The translations under genes were made by a program, and so were the position numbers. Shown here piece by piece: positions 1-7,842 of a DNA stretch of 36,258 bases (positions are counted from its first letter, which is position 1; each line of letters opens with the position of its first letter). Source of the DNA: UBA6168 sp964573725 (GTDB taxonomy: Bacteria; Bacteroidota; Bacteroidia; Chitinophagales; Saprospiraceae). The notes under the pieces are model-generated. The model saw nothing but the letters and a program-made list of their open reading frames with translations. It was not told the origin of the DNA and did no database searches. Location of the stretch: the NCBI GenBank assembly GCA_964573725.1, contig CAZNLJ010000044.1:1-36258 (forward strand). Direction: 5' to 3'.

Positions 1-1197
1 ACCTGCACGACGGTTTACCCTTCGAATCCGATATCCATCGCACCGGTTCCGGTGGCGCCGACAATCAACAGTATCCAGCTGGAACAGCCCACCTGTGCCG
101 TTCCGACAGGGAGTATCCAGATCCAGGCGACCGGAGCGGGGTCGTTGGAATACACCAACAACTATGGCGCAACCTGGCAATCATTCCCAATTTTTACCCA
201 AGTCAACAGTGGGAGTTACCTGGTCGGAGTCCGGCTGAAACCACAACCGAGTTGTGTCAGTTACCACCCCTACACCACCGCCATACTCGGTACACTCGGA
301 TTTCCTACCATCGACTCCGTGACTATCGTGCAACCCCAATGCCAGCTCGCGGACGGCAGTGTTACCATACATTCCGGTTCCGCCGGCCAGCTATCCTATC
401 AGGTAGCGGCCGGCACCGGCTGGCAGTCCGACAAGACCTTCCAATATCTATCACCGGGAAGCTACCAATTGGCGGTCCGGCGCGTGTATGACACCACTTG
501 TGTGACATACCACAATCAGAATCCGATCGAATTGACGACGGCAGGGAGCTGCTGTGCCCTGCCGGTCTTTGAGATGCCGTGTACCGGTGGAAATTACCTG
601 GATGGGGTCATTGTCGGGCCATTTGTCCAGCCAGGTTCCGGTTGTGAAAATCCGGGCATCAACAACTATACGGACCATGCCGGTATCGGGCCGGTCCTAC
701 AACCGGGAGGGACCTACCCGGTACGTATCATATTGGGCGGAACAGCCGGACAATTTGTCGCCATGTACCTGGATTTCAACCAAAACGGAAGCTGGTCCGA
801 CCCCGGGGAATTCATGGACCTCGGCTACGGCAATCCCGGAGACACCCTGGAGGCAACCCTGGCCGTACCGGCGACCGTACCCCTGGGGCAGGGGCGGATG
901 CGGATCATCAGTGCGCAGGCGCAGGCACTGCAAGCAACGGATGCATGCGGATCCCAGCTCAGCCAGGGAGAAACGGAAGACTATCCGGTTACCTTCAGCT
1001 GTCCGAACAGCCTGTTGCTGACGGATAGCCCCCTGGTTTCCGGAACCTATCAGGCCGGTGGCACGCTGATGACGGATGCGACGGTGGAAGCCGGTGCCGA
1101 GCTGATCTTGAAAGCGGGTATCCTGGTCACCCTGGAAGCCGGTTTTACCCTGCCGCCCGGTGCCCTGCTGACGATCCTTCCGGAGGGATGTGAGTGA
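1..1197 (+). CDS. Secreted multidomain protein with SprB-like repeats, GEVED domain and coathanger-type C-terminus (5' end outside window)
   Basis: The reading frame is open from base 1, so the gene starts upstream; the GTG at 52 is internal. At least 398 residues are visible. Two similar modules of about 80 residues come first, each opening with a T-I-x-S-x-x-x-x-Q-P-x-C pattern (around 60 and 315) and ending in a conserved G-S-Y-x-L-x-V-R strand; this is how SprB-type repeats look in gliding or adhesive surface proteins. A GEVED domain follows (about 560-1000), with the YLDFNQNG strand and the signature GETEDYPVTF. The last 50 residues are a regular beta-repeat rich in V/A/G, like the coathanger-stack module at the end of many Saprospiria exoproteins. 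No classical FPNP-type T9SS tail is seen. The protein is probably an extracellular adhesin or structural protein. Domain calls are by eye; function is unknown. Confidence 0.75.
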   Translation, partial: TCTTVYPSNPISIAPVPVAPTINSIQLEQPTCAVPTGSIQIQATGAGSLEYTNNYGATWQSFPIFTQVNSGSYLVGVRLKPQPSCVSYHPYTTAILGTLGFPTIDSVTIVQPQCQLADGSVTIHSGSAGQLSYQVAAGTGWQSDKTFQYLSPGSYQLAVRRVYDTTCVTYHNQNPIELTTAGSCCALPVFEMPCTGGNYLDGVIVGPFVQPGSGCENPGINNYTDHAGIGPVLQPGGTYPVRIILGGTAGQFVAMYLDFNQNGSWSDPGEFMDLGYGNPGDTLEATLAVPATVPLGQGRMRIISAQAQALQATDACGSQLSQGETEDYPVTFSCPNSLLLTDSPLVSGTYQAGGTLMTDATVEAGAELILKAGILVTLEAGFTLPPGALLTILPEGCE

Positions 1198-1440
1198 AAC
1201 AAGCTACCGTCGAATGCAGGGAACCCCGTCGGCGGGCAATTCCGGCTTCCGAACTGGCGAAGCATCCAACGGGAGGAAAGCAGGGCGCATCAGCCCATCC
1301 CGGGCAATTTTGCCAGCCGACGGGTAGGAATCGGTCGGAACGAAATGGAAATATCCTATTTTCGGTCCGGAATAAAACCAATCGAGCAAAAACGAGTTTA
1401 TTCGCCGGTTAACACTTGCCGTGGGGGGAGGAACTTTCCC

Positions 1441-1992
1441 ATGACCGTACAAGTTGGTACGGACGTAGCCGCGATGAAAATCAGATCAAACAAACTGACC
1501 GTGGAAAAAAACGCCTTATTCAGACAGACCGCCGACCGATTGCAGCAATCCGGCTTCCAGGTGGTGGCGAAGGACGACCAACGCCCGTGGGGCGGATTTT
1601 TTGTCATCGACGAATCCCAAGCTCCCTTGTTCGTCGAAACGTACTTTCCCGGAATGGCCATCGAGGATTTCCGTCAATTTGAAAAACTCAGTCCCAAGAT
1701 ATTGCTTGTCGCGCCGAAGACGCGCCTATCCTGGCAGTACCATCACCGGCGCTCCGAAATTTGGCGACTGATCGACGGGACTGCCGGTGTCATCACCAGT
1801 CCGACCGATGAGGAAGGCGATCTCCGGACCTTGCAGCCGGGGGACCTGGTCCGTTTGGAACAAGGGGAGCGCCATCGCTTGGTCGGCTTGGACGGATGGG
1901 GCGTCCTGGCGGAAATTTGGCAACACACGGATCCCGCACACCCCTCCGACGAGTCCGATATCGTCCGGGTCCAGGACGATTTCGGCAGGTAG
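1441..1992 (+). CDS. Cupin-domain protein, phosphoheptose/mannose-6-phosphate isomerase type II-like
   Basis: The encoded protein has 183 residues and is a single-domain cupin. After a short helical N-terminus comes the family motif WGGFFVIDE, then SWQYHHRRSEIWR, which supplies the metal-binding H-H-x(4)-E cluster, and the second cupin motif PGDLVRLEQGERHRL with the last histidine. This matches the small type II mannose-6-phosphate isomerase-like or phosphoheptose isomerase cupins of Bacteroidota, which act on phosphosugars or sugar nucleotide precursors. The start at 1441 has a GGAGG nine bases upstream (1427-1431). The ATG at 1474 fits the usual short N-terminus of the family equally well, and this phylum rarely depends on Shine-Dalgarno sites, so the start is uncertain. 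The exact substrate cannot be told from sequence. Confidence 0.8.
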   Translation: MTVQVGTDVAAMKIRSNKLTVEKNALFRQTADRLQQSGFQVVAKDDQRPWGGFFVIDESQAPLFVETYFPGMAIEDFRQFEKLSPKILLVAPKTRLSWQYHHRRSEIWRLIDGTAGVITSPTDEEGDLRTLQPGDLVRLEQGERHRLVGLDGWGVLAEIWQHTDPAHPSDESDIVRVQDDFGR

Positions 1993-2138
1993 GGCCTTCC
2001 CGGGACAAAGCCCTGCCGGGGAGCCTGCGCAGCGAGCGGGCATCGCCCGGGAGGCGGCGACCGGGGACCATTTCCTGCCTTGGCATCAACCTAAGCCATC
2101 GTATTCCGGTATGCAAGGCGGAGGGATGGCAGGAGCGG

Positions 2139-2170
2139 TTGAAATATTCCATCGGATTTGCATACATTTA
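2139..2170 (+). promoter_or_regulatory. Candidate Bacteroidota-type promoter for korA
   Basis: A TTG at 2139-2141 is followed after 21 nt by TACATTTA (2163-2170), one base away from the TAnnTTTG -7 element. The AT-rich patch stands out from GC-rich surroundings and lies 31 nt before the korA ATG. Confidence 0.4.
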
Positions 2171-2201
2171 TCACTGCGAAGTGAGAAATTCAAGGAGCGC
2201 T

Positions 2202-4058
2202 ATGGAAACCCAGACCGTTATTTCCGAAAAAGCAGAAGTCGTCATCAAGTTTGCCGGTGATTCCGGCGATGGGATGCAGTTGACGGGAGGATTGTTCACC
2301 GATGATACCGCCATTTCCGGAAGTGACCTGGCCACTTTCCCCGATTTTCCGGCGGAAATCCGGGCGCCAGTCGGGACGGTTGCCGGGGTATCCGGCTTCC
2401 AGTTGCACTTCGGGAGCCGCAAGATCTTTACCCCGGGCGACCGGTGCGACGTGCTGGTCGCCATGAATGCCGCAGCCTTGAAAGTGAACCTCAACCAGTT
2501 GCAGCCGGGTGCGACCATCATTGCCAACGAGGACGGGTTCGATGCCAAGAACCTTCGGCTGGCCAAATATGCCGATGGGGACAACCCCTTGGACAATCAT
2601 TCCCTGGACGCCTACCGTGTCATCCGCCTGCCGGTCACCAAGCTGACGCGGGAAGCCCTGTCGGATATCCCCCTCGGCACCAAGGAGAAGGACCGGTGTA
2701 AGAACATGTTTGTCCTGGGCTTGCTCTTGTGGCGTTACAATCGCAGCCTGGATACGACGCAGCGGTTCCTGGCGGCCAAGTTCCGGAACAAGCCCGAGCT
2801 GCTGGCTGCCAACCAGCGGGTCTTGCAGGCCGGTTACCACCTGGGGGATACCATGGAGGAATTCACCACCCGCTATACGGTCAGACCGGCCGCGCTGGAG
2901 AAAGGCACCTATCGGAACATCATGGGCAACGATGCCATCGTGCTCGGATTGTTGACCGCCGCCCGCAAGGCGGGCTTGCCTCTTTTTTATGGTTCGTATC
3001 CGATCACCCCGGCTTCGAGCATCCTGCACAGTTTGTCCAAATACAAACATTTCGGCGTCAAGACATTCCAGGCGGAAGACGAGATTGCGGCCATCTGTGC
3101 GGCCATCGGGGCCTCCTACGGCGGCAATATCGGGGTCACCGGCACCTCCGGGCCCGGCATCGCCCTGAAAGGGGAAGCCATGGGCCTGGCCGTCATGTTG
3201 GAGTTGCCGCTGGTCATCTGCAACATACAGCGCGGCGGCCCGTCCACGGGCCTACCCACGAAAACCGAGCAGTCGGACCTGATGCAGGCCCTCTACGGCC
3301 GGAACGGGGAATGCCCGATGCCCGTCCTGGCCGCCGCTTCCCCGTCCGATTGCTTCGAAACGGCCTTTGAAGCGGTCCGCATCGCAATCCGGCACATGAC
3401 GCCCGTCATGTTGCTCAGCGACGGCTACATCGCCAACGGCGCCGAACCCTGGAAGTTTCCCCAAGCGGCGGATATCCCCGCCATCGAGGTCGCTTTCGCC
3501 CAAGCTGCCGCCGACGGATCCCCTTTCCGGCCCTACGCCAGGGACGAACGTCGGGTAAGGCCCTGGGCCATCCCCGGCACGCCGGGATTGATGCACCGGG
3601 TCGGCGGACTGGAGAAGGAGGATGTCACCGGAAATATTTCCTACGATCCCGCCAACCATGAACACATGGTCCGGACCCGGGCCGCCAAGGTCGACGGAAT
3701 CGCCGAGCATGTACCGGAACAATCCATCCAGGCCGGCTACGAACAGGGAGACCTCCTCATCCTCGGATGGGGCTCCACCTTCGGCGTCTGCCAGTCGGTC
3801 ACCCTGGCACTGGCCTCGGAAGGCCATCGGGTCGGTCATGCCCACCTGCGTTACCTCCACCCTTTCCCCCGCAACCTGGCGCAATTGCTGCGGCAGTTCC
3901 GGGCGGTCCTGGTTCCGGAAATCAACAACGGCCAACTGGTCACCGTCATCCGGGACAAGTTCCTGCTGCCGGCCCATCGATTCAACAAGATTCAGGGTAC
4001 CCCCATCACCGTGGAGGAATTGCGGGATGTCGCCCTGGGTATACTCGGCACGCTCTGA
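2202..4058 (+). CDS. korA: 2-oxoacid:ferredoxin oxidoreductase, fused gamma-alpha subunit (KorA-type)
   Basis: The protein has 618 residues. The N-terminal gamma domain (about 10-195) begins with the motif GDSGDGMQLTGG. The alpha domain (about 245-600) carries the YPITP signature near 266-270 and GPSTGLPTKTEQSDL near 345, which marks the 2-oxoglutarate/2-oxoacid OFOR family with a fused gamma-alpha chain, as in mycobacterial KorA. With KorB it would oxidatively decarboxylate 2-oxoglutarate (or a related 2-oxoacid) with CoA and reduce ferredoxin, in the cytoplasm. The start at 2202 was chosen because the conserved domain begins within 15 codons and AGGAG lies just upstream (2193-2197). korB lies 293 bp downstream in the same direction. 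2-oxoglutarate is the favoured substrate by family similarity, not shown by sequence alone. Confidence 0.92.
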   Translation: METQTVISEKAEVVIKFAGDSGDGMQLTGGLFTDDTAISGSDLATFPDFPAEIRAPVGTVAGVSGFQLHFGSRKIFTPGDRCDVLVAMNAAALKVNLNQLQPGATIIANEDGFDAKNLRLAKYADGDNPLDNHSLDAYRVIRLPVTKLTREALSDIPLGTKEKDRCKNMFVLGLLLWRYNRSLDTTQRFLAAKFRNKPELLAANQRVLQAGYHLGDTMEEFTTRYTVRPAALEKGTYRNIMGNDAIVLGLLTAARKAGLPLFYGSYPITPASSILHSLSKYKHFGVKTFQAEDEIAAICAAIGASYGGNIGVTGTSGPGIALKGEAMGLAVMLELPLVICNIQRGGPSTGLPTKTEQSDLMQALYGRNGECPMPVLAAASPSDCFETAFEAVRIAIRHMTPVMLLSDGYIANGAEPWKFPQAADIPAIEVAFAQAAADGSPFRPYARDERRVRPWAIPGTPGLMHRVGGLEKEDVTGNISYDPANHEHMVRTRAAKVDGIAEHVPEQSIQAGYEQGDLLILGWGSTFGVCQSVTLALASEGHRVGHAHLRYLHPFPRNLAQLLRQFRAVLVPEINNGQLVTVIRDKFLLPAHRFNKIQGTPITVEELRDVALGILGTL

Positions 4059-4351
4059 ACGCGGCTGCCGCCGGAAAGGAAGCCGACCCGCCGGCACCCG
4101 GCGCCATAAGTACCCGTGCATGCCATGTGAACGATTCCTCCGCCGGCACGCCGGATGCCATGAAACGCCCGACCCGGTACGGACAGAAGGGGCAGTTTTC
4201 GCGACTCATGGCGGAAAGGAAACCCGGCCGTACCGCTGGCCGGGCACGGGCCTCCACCGGGACAGGTAACCCGCCCGACCACCGTGGGAGAGCCGTCGGC
4301 AGCTTTCGCTGCCCGTTGAAAGTCAAAGACAAAACCGCAAATAATCGCATC
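4059..4351 (+). other. korA-korB intergenic gap, no gene seen
   Basis: This 293 bp spacer is long for two subunits of one enzyme. It is GC-rich, and I see no convincing coding frame, terminator with a T-tract, or good TAnnTTTG box. The last 40 bp become A-rich before the korB ATG, as is common for translation initiation in this phylum. Confidence 0.5.
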
Positions 4352-5413
4352 ATGTCCATCGAAAACAACGGCAACAACCCGCACGTCGTTGCGTATGTGC
4401 GCAAGGCCAAGGATTTCGCCACCGACCAGGATGTCCGCTGGTGCCCGGGCTGTGGGGATTACTCCATCCTGAAACAAGTGCAGACGGTGTTGGCCGACCT
4501 CGGGAAGCAACCCCACGAGACGGTCTTCATTTCCGGCATCGGCTGCTCTTCCCGGTTTCCCTATTACATGGAAACCTACGGCCTGCACAGCATCCATGGA
4601 CGTGCACCCGGTTTCGCCGCCGGGCTTCGGATTGCCCAACCGGACCTGCAGGTCTGGCTCATCACCGGGGACGGGGACGGACTTTCCATCGGTGGCAACC
4701 ATCTCCTGCACCTGTTCCGCCGCAATTTCAACCTGAACGTCATCCTCTTCAACAACCAGATCTACGGGCTGACCAAAGGGCAATACTCCCCGACATCCGA
4801 GGAAAACAAGAAAACGGTCTCCACCCCGTACGGGTCCATCGACCATCCGGTCAATCCCATCGCCCTGGCGCTCGGCGCCGATGCCACGTTCGTGGCCCGT
4901 TCCATGGATCGGGACCCGACGCATCTCAAGGACATGCTCGTCCGGGCGGATGGCCACAAGGGTACCTCCTTCCTGGAAGTGTACCAGAACTGCAATATTT
5001 TCAACGACGGCGCTTTCGAGGCCTTCACGGAGAAGGATTCCAAACCGGAGAACTGCCTGTTCCTGGTCCATGGCCAGCCTTTGGTCTTCGGGGCCAGGCG
5101 CGACAAGGGCATCCGGCTGGACGGTTTCCGACCCGTGGTGGTCAGCCTCGCGGACGGCCAGGCCAGTGTGGACGACCTCTGGGTTCACGATGAAAGCGAC
5201 CTGATCAAGGCGCAGATCCTGTCCCGGTTCTTCGAGGACCCGCCCGCCCGCGGGGGGTCCGGTCTCCCGCGGCCATTCGGTGTCTTTTACCGGACCGACC
5301 GGTCCTGCTATGAGGACATGCTGTTCGGACAGCTCCGCGAAGCCGCCGACCAATGGGGGGAAGGCGATTTGGATGCCCTGTTGGCGGGCACCAACACCTG
5401 GGAGATTCATTGA
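4352..5413 (+). CDS. korB: 2-oxoacid:ferredoxin oxidoreductase, beta subunit (KorB-type)
   Basis: The 353-residue TPP-binding catalytic beta subunit. W30-C31-P-G-C34 opens the domain; C65 (GIGCSS) and C214 (YQNCN) complete four cysteines whose spacing closely matches the [4Fe-4S] ligands of two-subunit archaeal OFORs. The TPP/Mg motif is GDGDG at 106-110 followed by GGNH and, after about 20 residues, NNQIYGLTKGQYSPTS, where the YSPTS segment is typical of KorB proteins. The C-terminal region (about 300-353) has the extended tail found in aerobic-type KorB. No separate ferredoxin-like delta subunit is encoded nearby. The start at 4352 gives a normal N-terminus; the frame is open further upstream but without similarity. 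Electrons probably leave to a ferredoxin, possibly connected to NAD(P) by the next gene. Confidence 0.93.
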   Translation: MSIENNGNNPHVVAYVRKAKDFATDQDVRWCPGCGDYSILKQVQTVLADLGKQPHETVFISGIGCSSRFPYYMETYGLHSIHGRAPGFAAGLRIAQPDLQVWLITGDGDGLSIGGNHLLHLFRRNFNLNVILFNNQIYGLTKGQYSPTSEENKKTVSTPYGSIDHPVNPIALALGADATFVARSMDRDPTHLKDMLVRADGHKGTSFLEVYQNCNIFNDGAFEAFTEKDSKPENCLFLVHGQPLVFGARRDKGIRLDGFRPVVVSLADGQASVDDLWVHDESDLIKAQILSRFFEDPPARGGSGLPRPFGVFYRTDRSCYEDMLFGQLREAADQWGEGDLDALLAGTNTWEIH

Positions 5414-5561
5414 GGGAGCTACCGGCGGCCGACGACCTGCGATAGCTGCTTACCCGGACTGTTACATCGAAAACAGGGATGGTGCCGCCACCGGCGGCGC
5501 ATCCCGACCTGCTTTCCGCCGGTGGATCCCTGCATCCGGCCCGGACGGTATCGGCAGTTCC

Positions 5562-6932
5562 ATGCAACAGCTTATGAATCCACATGTAGTAGCCATTTTC
5601 GGCGGCGCCGTATCCGGGGCGGAGGCCGCCGGCCAGCTGGCCGCCCAGGGGGTCCGTTCCGTCGTATTCGACCAACACACCCTGCCGTATGGGAAAATAG
5701 AGGACGGCCTGCCCAAGTGGCATGCCAAGTTGCGCGACAAGGAGGAAGCCAACATCAACGACAAGCTGGACCATCCCCTCATCTCCTTTGTGCCCCGTAC
5801 GCAGCTGGGCCGTGACCTGGATTTCCGGGATGTGGTGGAAAACTGGGGGTTCTCGGCCGTCCTGCTCGCGACGGGTGCCTGGCGCGACCGGTCGTTGCCG
5901 GTGCCCGGAATCGACGATTTCATCGGTAGCGGCCTGTATTACCAAAATCCCTTCATCCATTGGTACAACCACTGCCACGAGCCCGGATACCAGGGGGCGC
6001 GCCTGACCGTATCGGATGGCGCCCTGGTCATCGGAGGCGGGCTTGCCTCCATCGACGTGGCCAAGGCCCTGATGATGGAGACCGTCCAGGAGAAGCTGGC
6101 GGAACGGGAGATCCGGGTGAACATGTTCGACCTCGAGCGTGGCATTTCAACCGTGCTGGAAACCTTGGGGCTGACCTTGGCGGACCTCGGCCTGCAGGGT
6201 TGCACCCTGGTATATCGCCGGCGCATCGGGGATATGCCCCTTTTCCCGGGAAATACCGACACCCCGGCGCAGCAGGCCAAGGCGGAGGCTGTCCGGGAGA
6301 AAGTGCTTCGGACGGCGCAGGCGCGGTTCCTGTTCAAGGTGCTGCCTTGTATGGTCCCGGTGGATAAGCTGGTGTCGGCGGGCCGGTTGGCGGGACTGGT
6401 CCTGCGGCGGACCGTCGTGGACGGGCGCGGAAAGGTCACGGAGGTGCCGGGTACCGATGAGCCGTTCCGGACCCCGTTGGTCATATCCTCCATCGGTAGC
6501 GTACCGGATCCCTTGCCGGGAGTGCCGATGGTGGGGCAGACCTTCGCGGTGGAAGCGGAAGCCTGCTGTCGGATCCAAGGATTCCGCCATGTCTTCGCCC
6601 TGGGGAATGCCGTGACGGGTCGGGGAAACATCAAGGAAAGCCTGGCGCACGGCCGGGAGGTGTCGACCGCCATCGCCCGCGACTACCTGGCGGCACCGGA
6701 AGAGAACGTCCGTGGGCAGTTTCGAGAACGGGAGCAGCTGGCTGCCGATGCGAGCCGCCGCCTGGTGGAAAGCTTGTCGGGACTTCCGCCCACCACGCCG
6801 GAACAAGCGGCCGCCATCTACGGGAAGGTGCGGGAAAGGCAACGGCTGGTCGGCTATGACGGCGACTACCGGCAATGGGTGGCGACCCACCTGCCCGTCC
6901 GCCTGGAACAGCTCCTCGGCTTGTCGCATTGA
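5562..6932 (+). CDS. FAD/NAD(P)-dependent oxidoreductase, GltD/ferredoxin-NADP reductase-like
   Basis: The protein has 456 residues and two Rossmann-type nucleotide sites. The N-terminal FAD site reads GGAVSGAEAA (14-23), a variant of GxGxxG in which the middle glycine is alanine. An ATG-type motif, LLATGAW, lies at 101-107. The NAD(P) site is GGGLASIDVAKAL (158-170). Near residue 380, GNAVTGRGNIKES resembles the second FAD-contact motif of adrenodoxin reductase and GltD-like enzymes. No iron-sulfur cysteine cluster is visible, so it is the flavin half only. The position right after korAB suggests transfer of electrons between ferredoxin and NAD(P)H, but this link is inferred. The second ATG at 5574 is an alternative start. 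A spacer of 148 bp separates it from korB. Confidence 0.82.
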   Translation: MQQLMNPHVVAIFGGAVSGAEAAGQLAAQGVRSVVFDQHTLPYGKIEDGLPKWHAKLRDKEEANINDKLDHPLISFVPRTQLGRDLDFRDVVENWGFSAVLLATGAWRDRSLPVPGIDDFIGSGLYYQNPFIHWYNHCHEPGYQGARLTVSDGALVIGGGLASIDVAKALMMETVQEKLAEREIRVNMFDLERGISTVLETLGLTLADLGLQGCTLVYRRRIGDMPLFPGNTDTPAQQAKAEAVREKVLRTAQARFLFKVLPCMVPVDKLVSAGRLAGLVLRRTVVDGRGKVTEVPGTDEPFRTPLVISSIGSVPDPLPGVPMVGQTFAVEAEACCRIQGFRHVFALGNAVTGRGNIKESLAHGREVSTAIARDYLAAPEENVRGQFREREQLAADASRRLVESLSGLPPTTPEQAAAIYGKVRERQRLVGYDGDYRQWVATHLPVRLEQLLGLSH

Positions 6933-6975
6933 GTCCCTGCCGGTTTCGGGGGGACGGGCAGGGCGGCATCCCGGT

Positions 6976-7698
6976 TCATGCTTTTTCCGACGGGTCTGCG
7001 GCTTGCGGGGGCTTTCCGACCTGGATGCAGAAATTGAACACCGGGTGTTGCAGCTTGGCCCAGATCCGCAACCAGATCGGCAGCAGTTGTTCGAGCGCCC
7101 TCGCCGCGGTGATGTCCCCCAGGTCTATCTGCCGACCTTCCGGCCAGCCCAGCTCGAGCAGGAGCCCGGACACCAGCCGCTTGGCCGCTTCGTCGTCTCC
7201 GCATAGGAAGACCTGGTGGTCGCCGGGTACGAGCGATGGGTCGACCATGACCGCCGCCGTCAGGGAGTTGAGGGTCTTGACGACCGCTAACCGGGGGTAG
7301 GTCCGTTGGATTTCCTCGCCCATCGAGTTGGTGTTGCAAATATGGAGGCTCGGGGGCATGCCGTTGGAAAAATCAAGCGGATTGGTAAGGTCCACCAGGA
7401 TGCCGTCCGGGAGTTCGCCGGCCCGGCCTGCATCGAGGGCGGCCAGGACAGCCGTTCCGTGTACGGCCAGGAAGGTCGGACGGCCATGGCGCAGGGCGTC
7501 CGCGTAGGTGCCCAATCCGACGGAGGGCCTTTCCTGGAGCCATTGGCCGAAAGGCGGCAGGTTGGAGAAGGTGCCCGTCCCGGAGGCCAGCGTGTGGGCG
7601 ATATCGCGGGTGCCGAGCAGGACCGAATGGCCGAGGGCGGTGAATTTGTCCGCCAATGTGCGGGCCACACTGCCGGTGCCCAATATTCCGATTTTCAT
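6976..7698 (-). CDS. NADP oxidoreductase, coenzyme F420-dependent-like family
   Basis: A 240-residue Rossmann protein. The N-terminus MKIGILGTGSVARTLADKF is the classic GxGxxA dinucleotide site directly at the start, and LLGTRD at the end of beta-2 has the small-residue/arginine pattern that favours NADP. Later motifs are LVDLTNPLDF and VVKTLNSLTA, as in F420H2:NADP+ oxidoreductase-like proteins (the NADP_F420-dependent family). Bacteroidota are not generally known to make F420, so the protein more likely reduces another substrate or uses only NADPH. It is transcribed towards the flavoprotein gene with 43 bp between stop codons, so the two are convergent. The start is fixed by the Rossmann motif. 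Confidence 0.8.
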   Translation of the reverse strand: MKIGILGTGSVARTLADKFTALGHSVLLGTRDIAHTLASGTGTFSNLPPFGQWLQERPSVGLGTYADALRHGRPTFLAVHGTAVLAALDAGRAGELPDGILVDLTNPLDFSNGMPPSLHICNTNSMGEEIQRTYPRLAVVKTLNSLTAAVMVDPSLVPGDHQVFLCGDDEAAKRLVSGLLLELGWPEGRQIDLGDITAARALEQLLPIWLRIWAKLQHPVFNFCIQVGKPPQAADPSEKA

Positions 7699-7842
7699 AA
7701 CAACAAGGTTGATTTTTATGCAAGTTACACAATCGGAACGGAACTTTGCCGGGGAAACGCCGCCGACCGCAGAATGGCCCGTTGGACCGGGCCTGGTGGC
7801 GCCATGGCATGCCGCCGCCTGCATCGACGTACACCAGCCGAT

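Noticed and set aside
4059..4351. A small gene between korA and korB
   Set aside because: Open frames here are extensions of other frames, with arginine/proline/glycine-rich translations typical of GC-rich non-coding sequence.
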